Source: Saccharibacillus sp. CPCC 101409 (GTDB lineage Bacteria > Bacillota > Bacilli > Paenibacillales > Paenibacillaceae). From it: a DNA stretch of 64,000 nucleotides. The notes beneath the pieces are model-generated. The model saw only the letters and a program-made list of their open reading frames with translations. It was not told the origin of the DNA and did not search any database. Within the stretch, counting starts at the first letter, position 1. Each line of letters begins with the position of its first letter. The stretch is taken from the NCBI RefSeq assembly GCF_030518235.1, contig NZ_JAULSA010000004.1, positions 186,001 to 250,000 of the forward strand. The letters are read 5' to 3'. Shown here piece after piece: positions 7,500-15,874 of this stretch. The translations under genes and the position numbers were made by a program.

Positions 7500-8285
7500 C
7501 TACCCTTCCGTTTTCTCCGAACGCTCCGGCTTCCCCGCCACGATCATAAACCGCGTCCCGTTCAGGAACCCGTATTTCAAATGATGCAGCGGCAGCTCCC
7601 GGGCGGACATATGGTCCGTTCGTACCGACGGCGGTTCGAAACCGGCCTGCGCCAGCGCCTCCTTGTCCGCATCCGGCCGCCGTACCTGCACGAACGGCAG
7701 GTCGTCGAGCACGCCCACTTTCCGGCTTTCGCGCCTGCGCATTCTCCGCTCGGTCGCCAGGATCAGCAGCCAGGACACGCCGTAGCGCAGCTTCATCCCG
7801 AGCGAGCGGTCTTCTTCGTATAAATAATTGCCGTCGAACACGATCAGCCGGCCGCCCGGTTTCAGCACACGCAGCCATTCGGCGTAAGCCCTGTGCGGAT
7901 CGGGCAGCGTCCAGACCACGTCCCGGCAGACGACAGCATCGAAGCTGTCCGCAGGAATCGCGCGCAGGTCCGACGCGTCGGCCAGGTTCACCGGAATTTC
8001 GGGAAAGCCGAACTCCGCGAAATTCCTTTTTGCGCGCTCCACCATCCCCGGCGAAGCGTCCACCGCTTCGGGCCGGTGCCCCATCCGCGACAGCAGGATC
8101 GAGAAGAATCCGGGACCGGTACCCACGTCGAGCACGCGCTGCGCAGTCCGCTCTCCCAGGCCTTCGCTCAATCTCTTTTGCCAGAATGCGACTTCCCTGC
8201 GGCTGCGGAACTGGGTATGGATCACTTTATCGTACCCGTCCGCGCCCGAGGTCCAGTATTTCGAAACGGCTTCCAGCTTGCTCAT
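7500..8285 (-). CDS. SAM-dependent methyltransferase, last gene of the metal/peptide transporter operon
   Basis: A 261-residue class I methyltransferase. The SAM-binding motif VLDVGTGPG is at about 47-55, an acidic residue follows in EAVDASPGM, and the VLKPGGRLIVFDG strand is present. The C-terminal ~90 residues vary from standard UbiE-like enzymes and probably recognise the substrate. The start overlaps the stop of the substrate-binding protein gene by four bases (ATGA), so it is translationally coupled to the transporter. That link suggests it acts on, or makes, the transported ligand (for example a metal chelator), but the substrate cannot be read from sequence. Confidence 0.85.
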   Translation of the reverse strand: MSKLEAVSKYWTSGADGYDKVIHTQFRSRREVAFWQKRLSEGLGERTAQRVLDVGTGPGFFSILLSRMGHRPEAVDASPGMVERAKRNFAEFGFPEIPVNLADASDLRAIPADSFDAVVCRDVVWTLPDPHRAYAEWLRVLKPGGRLIVFDGNYLYEEDRSLGMKLRYGVSWLLILATERRMRRRESRKVGVLDDLPFVQVRRPDADKEALAQAGFEPPSVRTDHMSARELPLHHLKYGFLNGTRFMIVAGKPERSEKTEG

Positions 8286-9925
8286 TCGCCCACCTCCAGC
8301 CGGTTCCAGAGAATCGGCTCGAAGGTCGTATAGCCGGCTTCCACGTTCCGCACCCGTTTATTGAATACGAACAGATCGTCCGGGTAATAGAGAGGCGCCG
8401 TCATCGCCTGTTCGTCCATCCGGGTGAAAATATGGTCGTAAGCTTCCTGACGCTTGCTTTCGTCCGTCGAGCCCAGCGCCGTATCGATCAGGGACTCCAG
8501 CTTCTCGTCCGACCACGCGACCGCCGGCGCGTCCTGCGTCCGGTGGAACAGCGAAGACAGGAACGAATGCGGATTGTACGCATCGTCGTAAGTGCGGTAT
8601 ACGATCATATCGTACGTCCGGTTCGTCCAGAGGTCGTCGTAGTAAGCGTTGGGTTCCAGCACCTGAAGCTGCGTGTCGATGCCGATCGTGCTCAACTCCG
8701 ACTGCACCAGCTCCATCATCGGTTTCCATTCGGGGAAATCGACCTGCTGCAGCACCAGATTCAGCTTGAGCGGAGCGCCGTCTTTGTCCAAGATGCCGTC
8801 CCCGTCGGAATCCGTATAACCCGACTCGGCCAGCAGCGACTTCGCTTCCTGCGGATCGAAGCCGTAGCCCCGACTGTTCGTGTCCGTGACATAAGGTACC
8901 GTCGGCGGGAACAATCCGCGCGCTTCGCTGCCGACGCCGCCCATCAGGTCGCGTACGATGCTCTGCTTGTCGATGGCCAAATTGACGGCTTTGCGCACAT
9001 TGAGGTCCTGAAGATGGAGATTGTCGTAGTTGAAAACGAGAAAATGCGAGCTGGTTCCCGGCGACTTCATCGTTTCCAGCGACTCGTCGGTTTCGATCAC
9101 CGGCAGGCTTTCCAGCGGCAGGCGCCCCGATTGGCCGCCGGCCAGATCGACGCCGCCGCTTTGCAAAGCGAGCACGCGCGACTGCGGGTCGGGGATCACT
9201 TTGAGCGTGATCTTCGACAGCTTGGGCGCTTCGCCCCAGTAATTCGGGTTGCGCACCAGCACGGCTTCCTGATCCATTTTATAACTGTCCGCCACCCAGG
9301 CTCCCGTGCCGATCGGTTTGACGAATTTGCCTTTTACATCGCCCGCCGGCTCCACCGCGTTCGGGCTGATGATCCGGACCGGGCGCGCGAAAGTCAGCTC
9401 GGTCAGCAGCGGATAGTAGGCGCGGTCGAACGTCATTCGCACCGTGTGATCGTCTACCGCTTCGATCGACTGCATGGCCGAAGCGAGTGTCAGCGAATTG
9501 GACGGATCGTGAATCCAGCGTTCGAATGAAAAAATGACCGATTCGGCGTCGAAGTCCGATCCGTCCGAAAATTGTACGCCCTGGCGCAGATGGAACGTAT
9601 ACGTTTGGCCGTCTTCCGAAATATCCCACGATTCCGCAAGCGAAGGTTCGATCTTCCCTTTCTCCCCGTAGCGCACCAGACCGTCGTAGATCATGGCGTG
9701 CACGTCCATCGAGCCGTCGTAGGCGCCGGCGTCCAGCCGGTCGAGCGCGGTATCGCGCGAAACGGCGACGACGATCTCGCCGGCTGCGCTGCCGCCCGCG
9801 GATTGCGCGCCGCTGTCGGCCGCTGCATTGTCCGCCCCGCTTCCCGTTCCCGAGCAGCCCGTCAGCAGTACCGCCAGCAGCGTGCCGATTGTCCATATCC
9901 GGATTCCAAACTTGCTTTTTCTCAT
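8282..9925 (-). CDS. Nickel/peptide-type ABC transporter substrate-binding lipoprotein (NikA-like)
   Basis: 547 residues, family 5 solute-binding protein. The lipobox LLTGC gives a lipid-anchored Cys at about 24, followed by a Gly/Ser/Ala linker. Family landmarks are VRYGEKGKIEPSLAESWDISEDGQTYTF (about 85-112, split here by description), GTGAWVADSYKMDQE and NPNYWGEAPKL. RTYDDAYNPHSFLSSLF, near 435-450, matches the region that in E. coli NikA holds the ligand-contacting Arg (RTxGAPYDPH). The binding pocket could therefore take a metal-chelate complex rather than a peptide. It lies 20 bases after the second ATPase gene and overlaps the methyltransferase gene. A Zur-like site 3.6 kb upstream suggests zinc control. 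Confidence 0.88.
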   Translation of the reverse strand: MRKSKFGIRIWTIGTLLAVLLTGCSGTGSGADNAAADSGAQSAGGSAAGEIVVAVSRDTALDRLDAGAYDGSMDVHAMIYDGLVRYGEKGKIEPSLAESWDISEDGQTYTFHLRQGVQFSDGSDFDAESVIFSFERWIHDPSNSLTLASAMQSIEAVDDHTVRMTFDRAYYPLLTELTFARPVRIISPNAVEPAGDVKGKFVKPIGTGAWVADSYKMDQEAVLVRNPNYWGEAPKLSKITLKVIPDPQSRVLALQSGGVDLAGGQSGRLPLESLPVIETDESLETMKSPGTSSHFLVFNYDNLHLQDLNVRKAVNLAIDKQSIVRDLMGGVGSEARGLFPPTVPYVTDTNSRGYGFDPQEAKSLLAESGYTDSDGDGILDKDGAPLKLNLVLQQVDFPEWKPMMELVQSELSTIGIDTQLQVLEPNAYYDDLWTNRTYDMIVYRTYDDAYNPHSFLSSLFHRTQDAPAVAWSDEKLESLIDTALGSTDESKRQEAYDHIFTRMDEQAMTAPLYYPDDLFVFNKRVRNVEAGYTTFEPILWNRLEVGE

Positions 9926-9945
9926 CCAAACTCCCTCTTTTCTTT

Positions 9946-10779
9946 CTATTTATAAGTTCTGTCCAGCCTATAGGTCCGGTCTGCCGGATGCCGGGCGGGA
10001 ATCGAATCCAGCAGCATACGCGTGTAGGGATGCGAAGCTTCGTTCATCAATTCGGCACCCGGCCGCTGTTCTACAATACGTCCTCGCCGCATCACCGCCG
10101 CCCGGTCGCAGAAGCGGCCGACGATCGACAGATCGTGCGTGATAAACAAATACGACAAGCCAAGCTGCTCCTTCAATCCGGCCAGCAGCTCCATCGCCTG
10201 CCGGCGCAGACTGAAATCCAGGCTGGAAAAAGGCTCGTCCAGAATCAGGATCTCGGGCCGCAGCACGATCGCCCGCGCGATGCCGACCCGCTGCTGCTGG
10301 CCTCCGCTGAGTTCGGCGGGCAGCCGATCCAGATAAGCCGCGCCGAGCCCGACCGACTCCAGCGTTTCCAGGATGCGCAGGCGGCGCTCGGCCGCAGACT
10401 TCACCCCTGCGTTTCGCAGCGGCTCGGCCACGATTCGCTCCACCGTGAACGAAGGATTGAACGAAGCCGCGCTGCTTTGGAACACCAGCTGCATCCGGCT
10501 TCGTACCCGCCGCATCCGGCCGAACTTCCAGTCCGTTATATCGCTCCCCCGGTACAGCACACGGCCGGAAGTGGGCGGTTCCAGCCGCAGCAGCATGCGG
10601 GCCAGCGTGCTTTTGCCGCAGCCGCTTTCGCCAATCAGCCCGAGCGTCTCGCCCCGCCGCAGCTCCAGCGACACCCCGTCGACGGCGGGCGGCCCCGGCC
10701 GGCTGCGGCCGAACGGGCCGGACGCTCTGTCCGCATACACTTTGGTCAGATCCACCGCTTCCAGCAGCTTCACATTCAT
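9946..10779 (-). CDS. ABC transporter ATP-binding protein (NikE/OppF type)
   Basis: 277 residues from ATG 10779. GGAGG is only one base from that ATG but seven from the in-frame GTG two codons later (10773), so GTG may be the true start. All ATPase motifs are present: Walker A GESGCGKST (about 48-56), Q-loop QLVFQSS, signature LSGGQQQR, Walker B ILILDEP and the switch His in FITHDLS. The C-terminal HPYTRMLLDSIP region is typical of the OppF/NikE subfamily. It pairs with the preceding NikD-type ATPase to power the two permeases. Confidence 0.9.
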   Translation of the reverse strand: MNVKLLEAVDLTKVYADRASGPFGRSRPGPPAVDGVSLELRRGETLGLIGESGCGKSTLARMLLRLEPPTSGRVLYRGSDITDWKFGRMRRVRSRMQLVFQSSAASFNPSFTVERIVAEPLRNAGVKSAAERRLRILETLESVGLGAAYLDRLPAELSGGQQQRVGIARAIVLRPEILILDEPFSSLDFSLRRQAMELLAGLKEQLGLSYLFITHDLSIVGRFCDRAAVMRRGRIVEQRPGAELMNEASHPYTRMLLDSIPARHPADRTYRLDRTYK

Positions 10780-10801
10780 TCCTCCTTTACATACGCAGCC
10801 G

Positions 10802-11596
10802 TTACAACCGGCTGTCCAGCAGCTCGCGCGTATACTCGTGCCGCGGCCGGTCGAATACATCGAACACCTCGCCGTGCTCCACAATCCTGCCCGACCGCAT
10901 CACATATACTTCGTCCGCCAGCTCCGCGACGACGCCCAGATCGTGTGTAATCAGCAGAATGCCGACGTCTTCTTCCCGTCTGACCCGGTCCAGTTCGCGC
11001 AGGATTTGCGCCTGCACGCCGACGTCGAGCGCCGTGGTCGGCTCGTCGGCGATCAGCAGCTTCGCGCCCGACACGAGCGCCAGCGCGATCATGATCCGCT
11101 GGCACATGCCTCCGCTGAGCTCGAACGCGTATTTGCGCAGCAGCCTGTCGCCGCCATGCAGTTCCGCCCGCTCCAGCTGGGCGATCGCGATTGCCCGCGC
11201 CTCGGCTCCCGATACCCGCCGGTGGCGGCGGATCGTTTCGATCAGCTGCCGGCCGATCGGCAGCACCGGATTGAGCGCGTTCATCGGGTCTTGAAAAATC
11301 ATCGCCATGTCCCGGCCGCGGCACGCGTTCCACTCCCGAAGCGGCCGGCGGCGAAGATCCCTGCCGTTCAAGAAAATCTCACCCGCTTCCACCCTTCCCG
11401 GCGGATCGATCAGCCCCATCACGGACAATGCGGCCGCGCTTTTGCCGCTGCCGCTTTCGCCGACCAGCGCGGCGATCCGGCCGGCGCGCACGCTCAGGCT
11501 GATGCCGTCGACCGCGACGACCGCCGAATCGCCGCGGCCGAAGACCGTTGTCAGATCGCGCACGCTCAGCAGTTCCCGTCCCCGCTCCCCCTTCAT
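10802..11596 (-). CDS. ABC transporter ATP-binding protein (NikD/OppD type)
   Basis: 264 residues. Walker A is GESGSGKSA (about 47-55), with Ala in place of the usual Thr/Ser after the Lys-Ser. The signature LSGGMCQR, Walker B LLIADEP and switch His (LITHDLG) are intact. FQDPMNALNPVLPIGRQ is the standard OppD/NikD Q-loop stretch. It overlaps the permease gene by four bases upstream (ATGA) and precedes the NikE-type gene by 22 bases. Confidence 0.9.
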   Translation of the reverse strand: MKGERGRELLSVRDLTTVFGRGDSAVVAVDGISLSVRAGRIAALVGESGSGKSAAALSVMGLIDPPGRVEAGEIFLNGRDLRRRPLREWNACRGRDMAMIFQDPMNALNPVLPIGRQLIETIRRHRRVSGAEARAIAIAQLERAELHGGDRLLRKYAFELSGGMCQRIMIALALVSGAKLLIADEPTTALDVGVQAQILRELDRVRREEDVGILLITHDLGVVAELADEVYVMRSGRIVEHGEVFDVFDRPRHEYTRELLDSRL

Positions 11597-12513
11597 TCGC
11601 CGTGCCCCCTTTGCGCTTCAATCCGCGCGGACGCGGCGGGTTTCGCCGCCCGACTGCGTTTTGGCGCAGCGCCTCCGAAGCTGTTTCGCCAAGACCGGGA
11701 CGGTCCGCCCGGTTCCCGCAGCCCTTCGGCCAGCAGATTGAAGCCCAGCACGCTGACCGCGATCGCAAGACCGGGGAACAGCATCAGATTCGGCTCGGTC
11801 TGGATATACGGGCGGCTGTCGCTCAACATCACGCCCCATTCCGGAACGGGCGGCTGCGCGCCGAGCCCCAGAAACGAAAGCCCGGCCAGCGACAGCAGGA
11901 TCGTGCCCGTTTCCATCGAAGCCAGCACCAGGATCGGCCGCGCCGCTCCGCGCAGGATATGATCGAACGCGATGCGCAAATGCGAAGAACCGGACGCCCT
12001 GGCCGCCAGCACATAATCGTTTTCTTTCAATTGAAGCACCATGCCCCGGATCAGCCGGGCGTAGCCCGCCCACCATACGGCGGCAAACGCCAGCAGCAGA
12101 TGCAGCGCGCCCGGCCCGAGCATGGCGGCGACCGCCAGCGCCAGAATTAAGCCGGGAAACGCCAGCAGCACATCGATCACTGTCATGATGATGCGATCCG
12201 TTCTTCCTCCGGCATAGCCGGCCAGCAGTCCGACCGGCACGCTGACCGCAAATACGGCCGCCAGCACGGCCAGCGCGTCAAACAGCGACAGCCTCGTGCC
12301 GTAGAGCAGCCGCGACAGCACGCAGCGGCCGAGATGATCCGTGCCCAGCGGATACTCCGCCGACGGTCCGGCCAGCCGGTGCGCCATATGCACGTCCAGC
12401 GGATCGGACGGCGCCAGCAGCGGCGCGAACACGCCGGCGGCCAGCACGCCCAGCACCAGAACCGCCCCGATCCAGGCCGAAACTTGTTTTCCTGTTTTCA
12501 CTTGATTTTTCAT
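11593..12513 (-). CDS. ABC transporter permease (NikC/OppC type)
   Basis: 306 residues with about six membrane helices. The N-terminal helix (WIGAVLVLGVLAAGVFAPLLAP) is followed by the OppC/NikC hallmark PLGTDHLGRCVLSRLLYGTR (about 55-74) and the cytoplasmic EAA loop ARASGSSHLRIAFDHILRG (about 168-186), which docks on the ATPases. The C-terminal ~40 residues (after LAEGLREPGG) are a long, basic Ser/Ala/Arg-rich tail not usual in the family. It lies 64 bases after the NikB-type gene and overlaps the next ATPase gene. Confidence 0.9.
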   Translation of the reverse strand: MKNQVKTGKQVSAWIGAVLVLGVLAAGVFAPLLAPSDPLDVHMAHRLAGPSAEYPLGTDHLGRCVLSRLLYGTRLSLFDALAVLAAVFAVSVPVGLLAGYAGGRTDRIIMTVIDVLLAFPGLILALAVAAMLGPGALHLLLAFAAVWWAGYARLIRGMVLQLKENDYVLAARASGSSHLRIAFDHILRGAARPILVLASMETGTILLSLAGLSFLGLGAQPPVPEWGVMLSDSRPYIQTEPNLMLFPGLAIAVSVLGFNLLAEGLREPGGPSRSWRNSFGGAAPKRSRAAKPAASARIEAQRGHGE

Positions 12514-12577
12514 CCTTCCGTTTGCGCTCCGACGCTATGTAAGTTTATCGGCGGCGAATCGCGGGGGGCGGACGGGC

Positions 12578-13483
12578 TCAGATCTTTTTGATCCGCGGAT
12601 CGAGCAGCCGGTACAGAAGATCGACGCCCAGATTGACCGCCGCCACGATAAGCGCCGTCAGCAGCACATAGCCCTGAATCGCGACATAATCTTTGGCGTA
12701 AATCGCGTCCACCGCAAACTTGCCGATGCCGGGCCAGGCGAACAGCGTCTCCACGATCGCGGCTCCGCCCAGCAGGCCGCCGATTTGCAGCCCGAGCAGC
12801 GTCGCGCTGGGCAGCAGCGCGTTGCGCAGCGCATGGCGGACGATTACGCTTCCCGCGCGCAGTCCTCTGGCTCGGGCCGCCCGGATATACGGCCGGCCCA
12901 GCACGTCCAGCATGCCGGCGCGAATCAGCCGGATATAAACGCCCGCCATGCCGAAGCCGAGCGTGATCGCCGGCAGCGCTGCGCTTGCGGGGCCGTCCAT
13001 GCCGGCGGCGGGAAACCATTTCAGCCGGACCGCGCCGTAGAACAGCAGCAGCAGGCCCAGCCAGTAAGCCGGCATCGAAACGCTCGCCAGCGAGACCAGT
13101 CTGCCCAGCCGGTCCAGCAGGCTGCCGGGTCGCAGCGCCGAAGCCGTTCCCAGCGGCAGGGCCAGCGCCGCCGCAACCAGGATCGAGCACAGCGCCAGCC
13201 GCGCCGTCGCCGGCAGGCGGCTCCGCAGCTCCTGCGCCACCGGCTCGCCCGTGGCCAGCGAGACGCCCAGATCCAGCCGCAGCACCCGGCCCAGCCAGTT
13301 CAGATACTGGATATGCAGCGGCGCGTCCAAGCCCAGCGAATGCCGCAGCGCTTCCACCGCTTCGCGCGCCGGCTGCACGCCGTTCGCCCGAAGCATGATC
13401 TCCGCCGGATCGCCCGGCGCCAGGTGCATCAGGCCGAAAGTAATCAGCGAGACGCCGAGCAGCACGACGCCGAGATGAGTCAA
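12578..13483 (-). CDS. ABC transporter permease (NikB/OppB type), first gene of the operon
   Basis: 301 residues from TTG 13483. Landmarks are GVSLITFGLMHLAPGDPAE (about 10-28), the central helices and the EAA loop RAARARGLRAGSVIVRHALRNALLP. The usual family N-terminus (x-YxxRRLxxLxxVLLGVS) is partly missing with this start. The frame stays open upstream to 13540 and would supply matching residues (IIFRTGIARLTHLG), but the only codon well spaced from the GGGGGG tract is ATC at 13510. The true start may therefore be a rare ATC, giving about 310 residues. It opens the NikB-C-D-E-A-methyltransferase operon, and a Zur-like palindrome lies just upstream. Confidence 0.88.
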   Translation of the reverse strand: MTHLGVVLLGVSLITFGLMHLAPGDPAEIMLRANGVQPAREAVEALRHSLGLDAPLHIQYLNWLGRVLRLDLGVSLATGEPVAQELRSRLPATARLALCSILVAAALALPLGTASALRPGSLLDRLGRLVSLASVSMPAYWLGLLLLFYGAVRLKWFPAAGMDGPASAALPAITLGFGMAGVYIRLIRAGMLDVLGRPYIRAARARGLRAGSVIVRHALRNALLPSATLLGLQIGGLLGGAAIVETLFAWPGIGKFAVDAIYAKDYVAIQGYVLLTALIVAAVNLGVDLLYRLLDPRIKKI

Positions 13484-13528
13484 ACGGGCAATTCCGGTAC
13501 GGAAGATGATCGATCCCCCCTTTTTTAT

Positions 13529-13543
13529 GCGTAATGATTACGC
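13529..13543 (-). promoter_or_regulatory. Zur-like operator before the NikB operon
   Basis: GCGTAATGATTACGC is a perfect 7-1-7 palindrome. It shares the CGTAATnATTACG core of the Bacillus Zur box (TCGTAATnATTACGA) and differs from Fur (TGATAATnATTATCA) and PerR (TTATAATnATTATAA) boxes. It ends about nine bases before the GGGGGG ribosome site, so binding would block initiation. Confidence 0.65.
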
Positions 13544-13595
13544 TTTGAAATTAAACCTGTTTAAAAAGCCGGCGGATCTATCGCGCGTACCGCGG

Positions 13596-13925
13596 CTATT
13601 TCCAGAAAAGTCCCTGCGGATCGAGCTCGAACTGTTCGAGCTGATCTTCGAAATCGGCCTGCGGCGCCGGACAGTCGGCGGCCGTCCAGCTTCCGTCCTC
13701 GCTTCTGGCATAAAGGCTCCACGCCCCCTGCTCGAGCCTGAATTGGGCCAGATCGCTGCCGGTCCAGCCGAGACGCGGAGATTCCGGTCTTTCTTCCGTC
13801 AGCGTGACCCGGTCGTTCTCCATCCGGTAAACGAGCCGGACCGACGACCGCATGCTCGGCGGAACTTTCTCCGCGATATATCCCCGCAGCAGCGCTTCCA
13901 GTCTTTTGGCCGTCCATGTATCCAT
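13596..13925 (-). CDS. DUF3024 domain protein
   Basis: 109 residues from ATG 13925, chosen because GGAGG lies eight bases upstream; a longer frame would start at 13961. The central stretch LAQFRLEQGAWSLYARSEDGSW and the end FEDQLEQFELDPQGLFWK follow the DUF3024 pattern (AKFxxxxxxWxLYxxRxxxxW, then D-P-x-GxFW). The family's function is unknown. It runs in the same direction as the transporter operon, 53 bases upstream of the Zur-like site, and is probably a separate unit. Confidence 0.75.
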   Translation of the reverse strand: MDTWTAKRLEALLRGYIAEKVPPSMRSSVRLVYRMENDRVTLTEERPESPRLGWTGSDLAQFRLEQGAWSLYARSEDGSWTAADCPAPQADFEDQLEQFELDPQGLFWK

Positions 13926-14190
13926 CGAAGCTTCCTCCGTTCCTTCTATTTTCAGCTGCATCGTAAATCTTGACTATTAGTAAATATTACGATTAAATCA
14001 GAGCATACGATTTTATTGGATTTCTGTCAAACGCCAATCGTCCGAATCTCAAGCAAGCAGACTGCGTTGTATGCTATATTTTTTGTGTAGAAATATTTTT
14101 CTCCTCAAACCTAATCTATTGTCGCCGCGTCTATGGTGTATCAAGCTTGCTTCCGTTTCGGTTCAACCAGAGGATAAAGGAGAAGTGAAG

Positions 14191-15672
14191 ATGAAATTCG
14201 GACAAAATGAATGGAGAAAAACAGCGGCGGCGTTCCTGGCCGTTCTGCTGCTGCTTGCTCTGGCGCTGCCGGGCGGAACCGGCCGGGCTTCGGCCGCGAG
14301 CGCCGCGGCGGGCACCGGCATCGTGCTGGACGGCCGCGCCCTGAGCGGAGCCGAAGTGATTACGGTCGGCGGAACCGCGATGGTCCCGATCCGCATCGTC
14401 TCGGAGCAGCTCGGCTACTCGGTCGGCTGGAATAAAGCGTCGGGGAGGATCACGATCGGCAGCTCCGCGTCTTCTCTGGTATTGACCGTCGGCAGCCTGA
14501 CCGCGGAATCGGGCACCGGCAGCCTGACGCTGCTGCAGGCTCCGTTCCTGCGCGCGAACACGACTTACGTGCCGCTGCGGTTCGTCGGTTCGCAGATGGG
14601 CCTGAACGTGAAATGGAACCAGGCTTCCCATACCGTTTACTTGCAATCGCAGGCCGAAGAGGCTGTGCCGTCGAACCCGACGGTTCCGGCGGTCCCGGCC
14701 GCGCCGGCCGCTCCCCAGACGCCGGTCGATCCGGGCACTTCGGCTCCCGCGCCTTCCGCGCCGGCCGCCGCTTCGATCGACAGCATCAGCTTCAGCGACA
14801 ACCGCCTGACGATCTCCGCCGGAGCCGCGGTGACGCCGACCGGCACCGTATTGAAGAACCCGGACCGGATCGTCGTCGATCTGCCGAACGCGGCTTTCGG
14901 AACCAATCTGCTTCAGGGCGGCGAACTGCGGTTGGGACAGGTCGTTACGGTGCCGGTCGCCGATTCGCTGGCCGTCAAACAGGTCCGCTACTCGCTGTTC
15001 AGCCAGTCGCCTTCGACGGTTCGCGTGGTGATCGACTTGAACCGGAGCGTCGGCTACAACCTGTATACGCAGGGCAGCCTGGTCTTCGCCGACCTGAACG
15101 ACAACGGCGAAGCGCCTCCGGTGGGAGCCAACGGCAAGAAGATCGTCGTGATCGATCCCGGGCACGGCGATCACGACTCCGGCGGCGTCGGCATCACCGG
15201 CGTGAAGGAGAAAGACGTCGTGCTCCGGACCGGACTCAAAGTCGCGGAGCTGCTCAAGCAGGAACCGGACATCGACCTGATTATGACCCGCAGCGACGAT
15301 ACGTTCGTCACGCTGGACGGACGCGCGCAGATCGCCAACAACGCGAACGCCGATCTGTATCTGTCCATCCATGCCAATATCGCCACGCCGAGCGCGGTCG
15401 GCACCGAAACGTACTACGCCGACGCGGCGCGCAGCAAATCGCTGTCGGATATCATCCAGGAGCACGTCCAGGCGGCGACCGGTTTCCGGGACCGCGGCTC
15501 CAAGCAGGCCAACTATCTGGTCATCCGCAAAACGACCATGCCGGCCGCTCTCGTGGAGATCGGGTTCCTGAGCAACAGCGAGGAAGAACGGCTGATGACG
15601 CAGGACGATTTTCAGCAAAAAGTAGCCGAAGCGATCGTCGCGGGAATCAAAGAGTATCTGGAGCTGAACTGA
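14191..15672 (+). CDS. N-acetylmuramoyl-L-alanine amidase with stalk and AMIN domains
   Basis: 493 residues from ATG 14191 (AAAGGAGAAG upstream; an in-frame ATG at 14071 lacks a ribosome site). After a signal peptide (about 1-38) come a copper-amine-oxidase N-terminal-like domain (about 40-145: TVGGTAMVPIRIVSEQLGY, YVPLRFVGSQMG), a Pro/Ala linker, an AMIN wall-targeting domain (about 190-290) and Amidase_3 (about 308-490). The zinc ligands and catalytic Glu are all present: His in DPGHGDHD, Glu in GVKEKD, His in LSIHAN and Glu in ALVEIGF. It should cleave the lactyl-Ala bond of peptidoglycan in the wall. Single-gene unit. Confidence 0.95.
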   Translation: MKFGQNEWRKTAAAFLAVLLLLALALPGGTGRASAASAAAGTGIVLDGRALSGAEVITVGGTAMVPIRIVSEQLGYSVGWNKASGRITIGSSASSLVLTVGSLTAESGTGSLTLLQAPFLRANTTYVPLRFVGSQMGLNVKWNQASHTVYLQSQAEEAVPSNPTVPAVPAAPAAPQTPVDPGTSAPAPSAPAAASIDSISFSDNRLTISAGAAVTPTGTVLKNPDRIVVDLPNAAFGTNLLQGGELRLGQVVTVPVADSLAVKQVRYSLFSQSPSTVRVVIDLNRSVGYNLYTQGSLVFADLNDNGEAPPVGANGKKIVVIDPGHGDHDSGGVGITGVKEKDVVLRTGLKVAELLKQEPDIDLIMTRSDDTFVTLDGRAQIANNANADLYLSIHANIATPSAVGTETYYADAARSKSLSDIIQEHVQAATGFRDRGSKQANYLVIRKTTMPAALVEIGFLSNSEEERLMTQDDFQQKVAEAIVAGIKEYLELN

Positions 15673-15690
15673 ATAGACGGCGGTTGGAGC

Positions 15691-15761
15691 AGGACGCTCC
15701 GATGCAGGCAAAGCCATGCGGTAAAACGCTGAGGCCTTGCCCGCCCGGACGTCCTTTTTTT
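15691..15761 (+). terminator. Structured terminator of the amidase gene
   Basis: AGGACG (15691-15696) pairs with CGTCCT (15750-15755), enclosing smaller hairpins such as GCAGGCAAAGCCATGC, and is followed by seven T. The large loop is unusual for a plain terminator. Confidence 0.6.
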
Positions 15762-15874
15762 GCGTCTGCCGCCAGGACCTTAACCGCAATAATGAGGAGT
15801 CTTTCCGCGCTTCGGCCTGTTACAATAAAGACAGAAATGCAATGGATACCGGAAACGAAAAGGAGGCGCGGAGC

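Noticed and set aside
8282-9925. An EF-hand calcium site (DSDGDGILD) in the binding protein
   Set aside because: This short D-x-D-G-D-G motif is common in family 5 binding proteins and is not evidence of calcium signalling.
13529-13543. Reading the palindrome as a Fur or PerR box
   Set aside because: The half-site is CGTAAT, not GATAAT or TATAAT, so Zur is the nearest match.
15691-15761. A possible riboswitch (GGCAAAGCC and GGTAAAACGCTGAGGCC resemble c-di-GMP aptamer parts)
   Set aside because: It sits right after the amidase stop, and the core GEMM sequence order and tetraloop do not match; a structured terminator explains it better.
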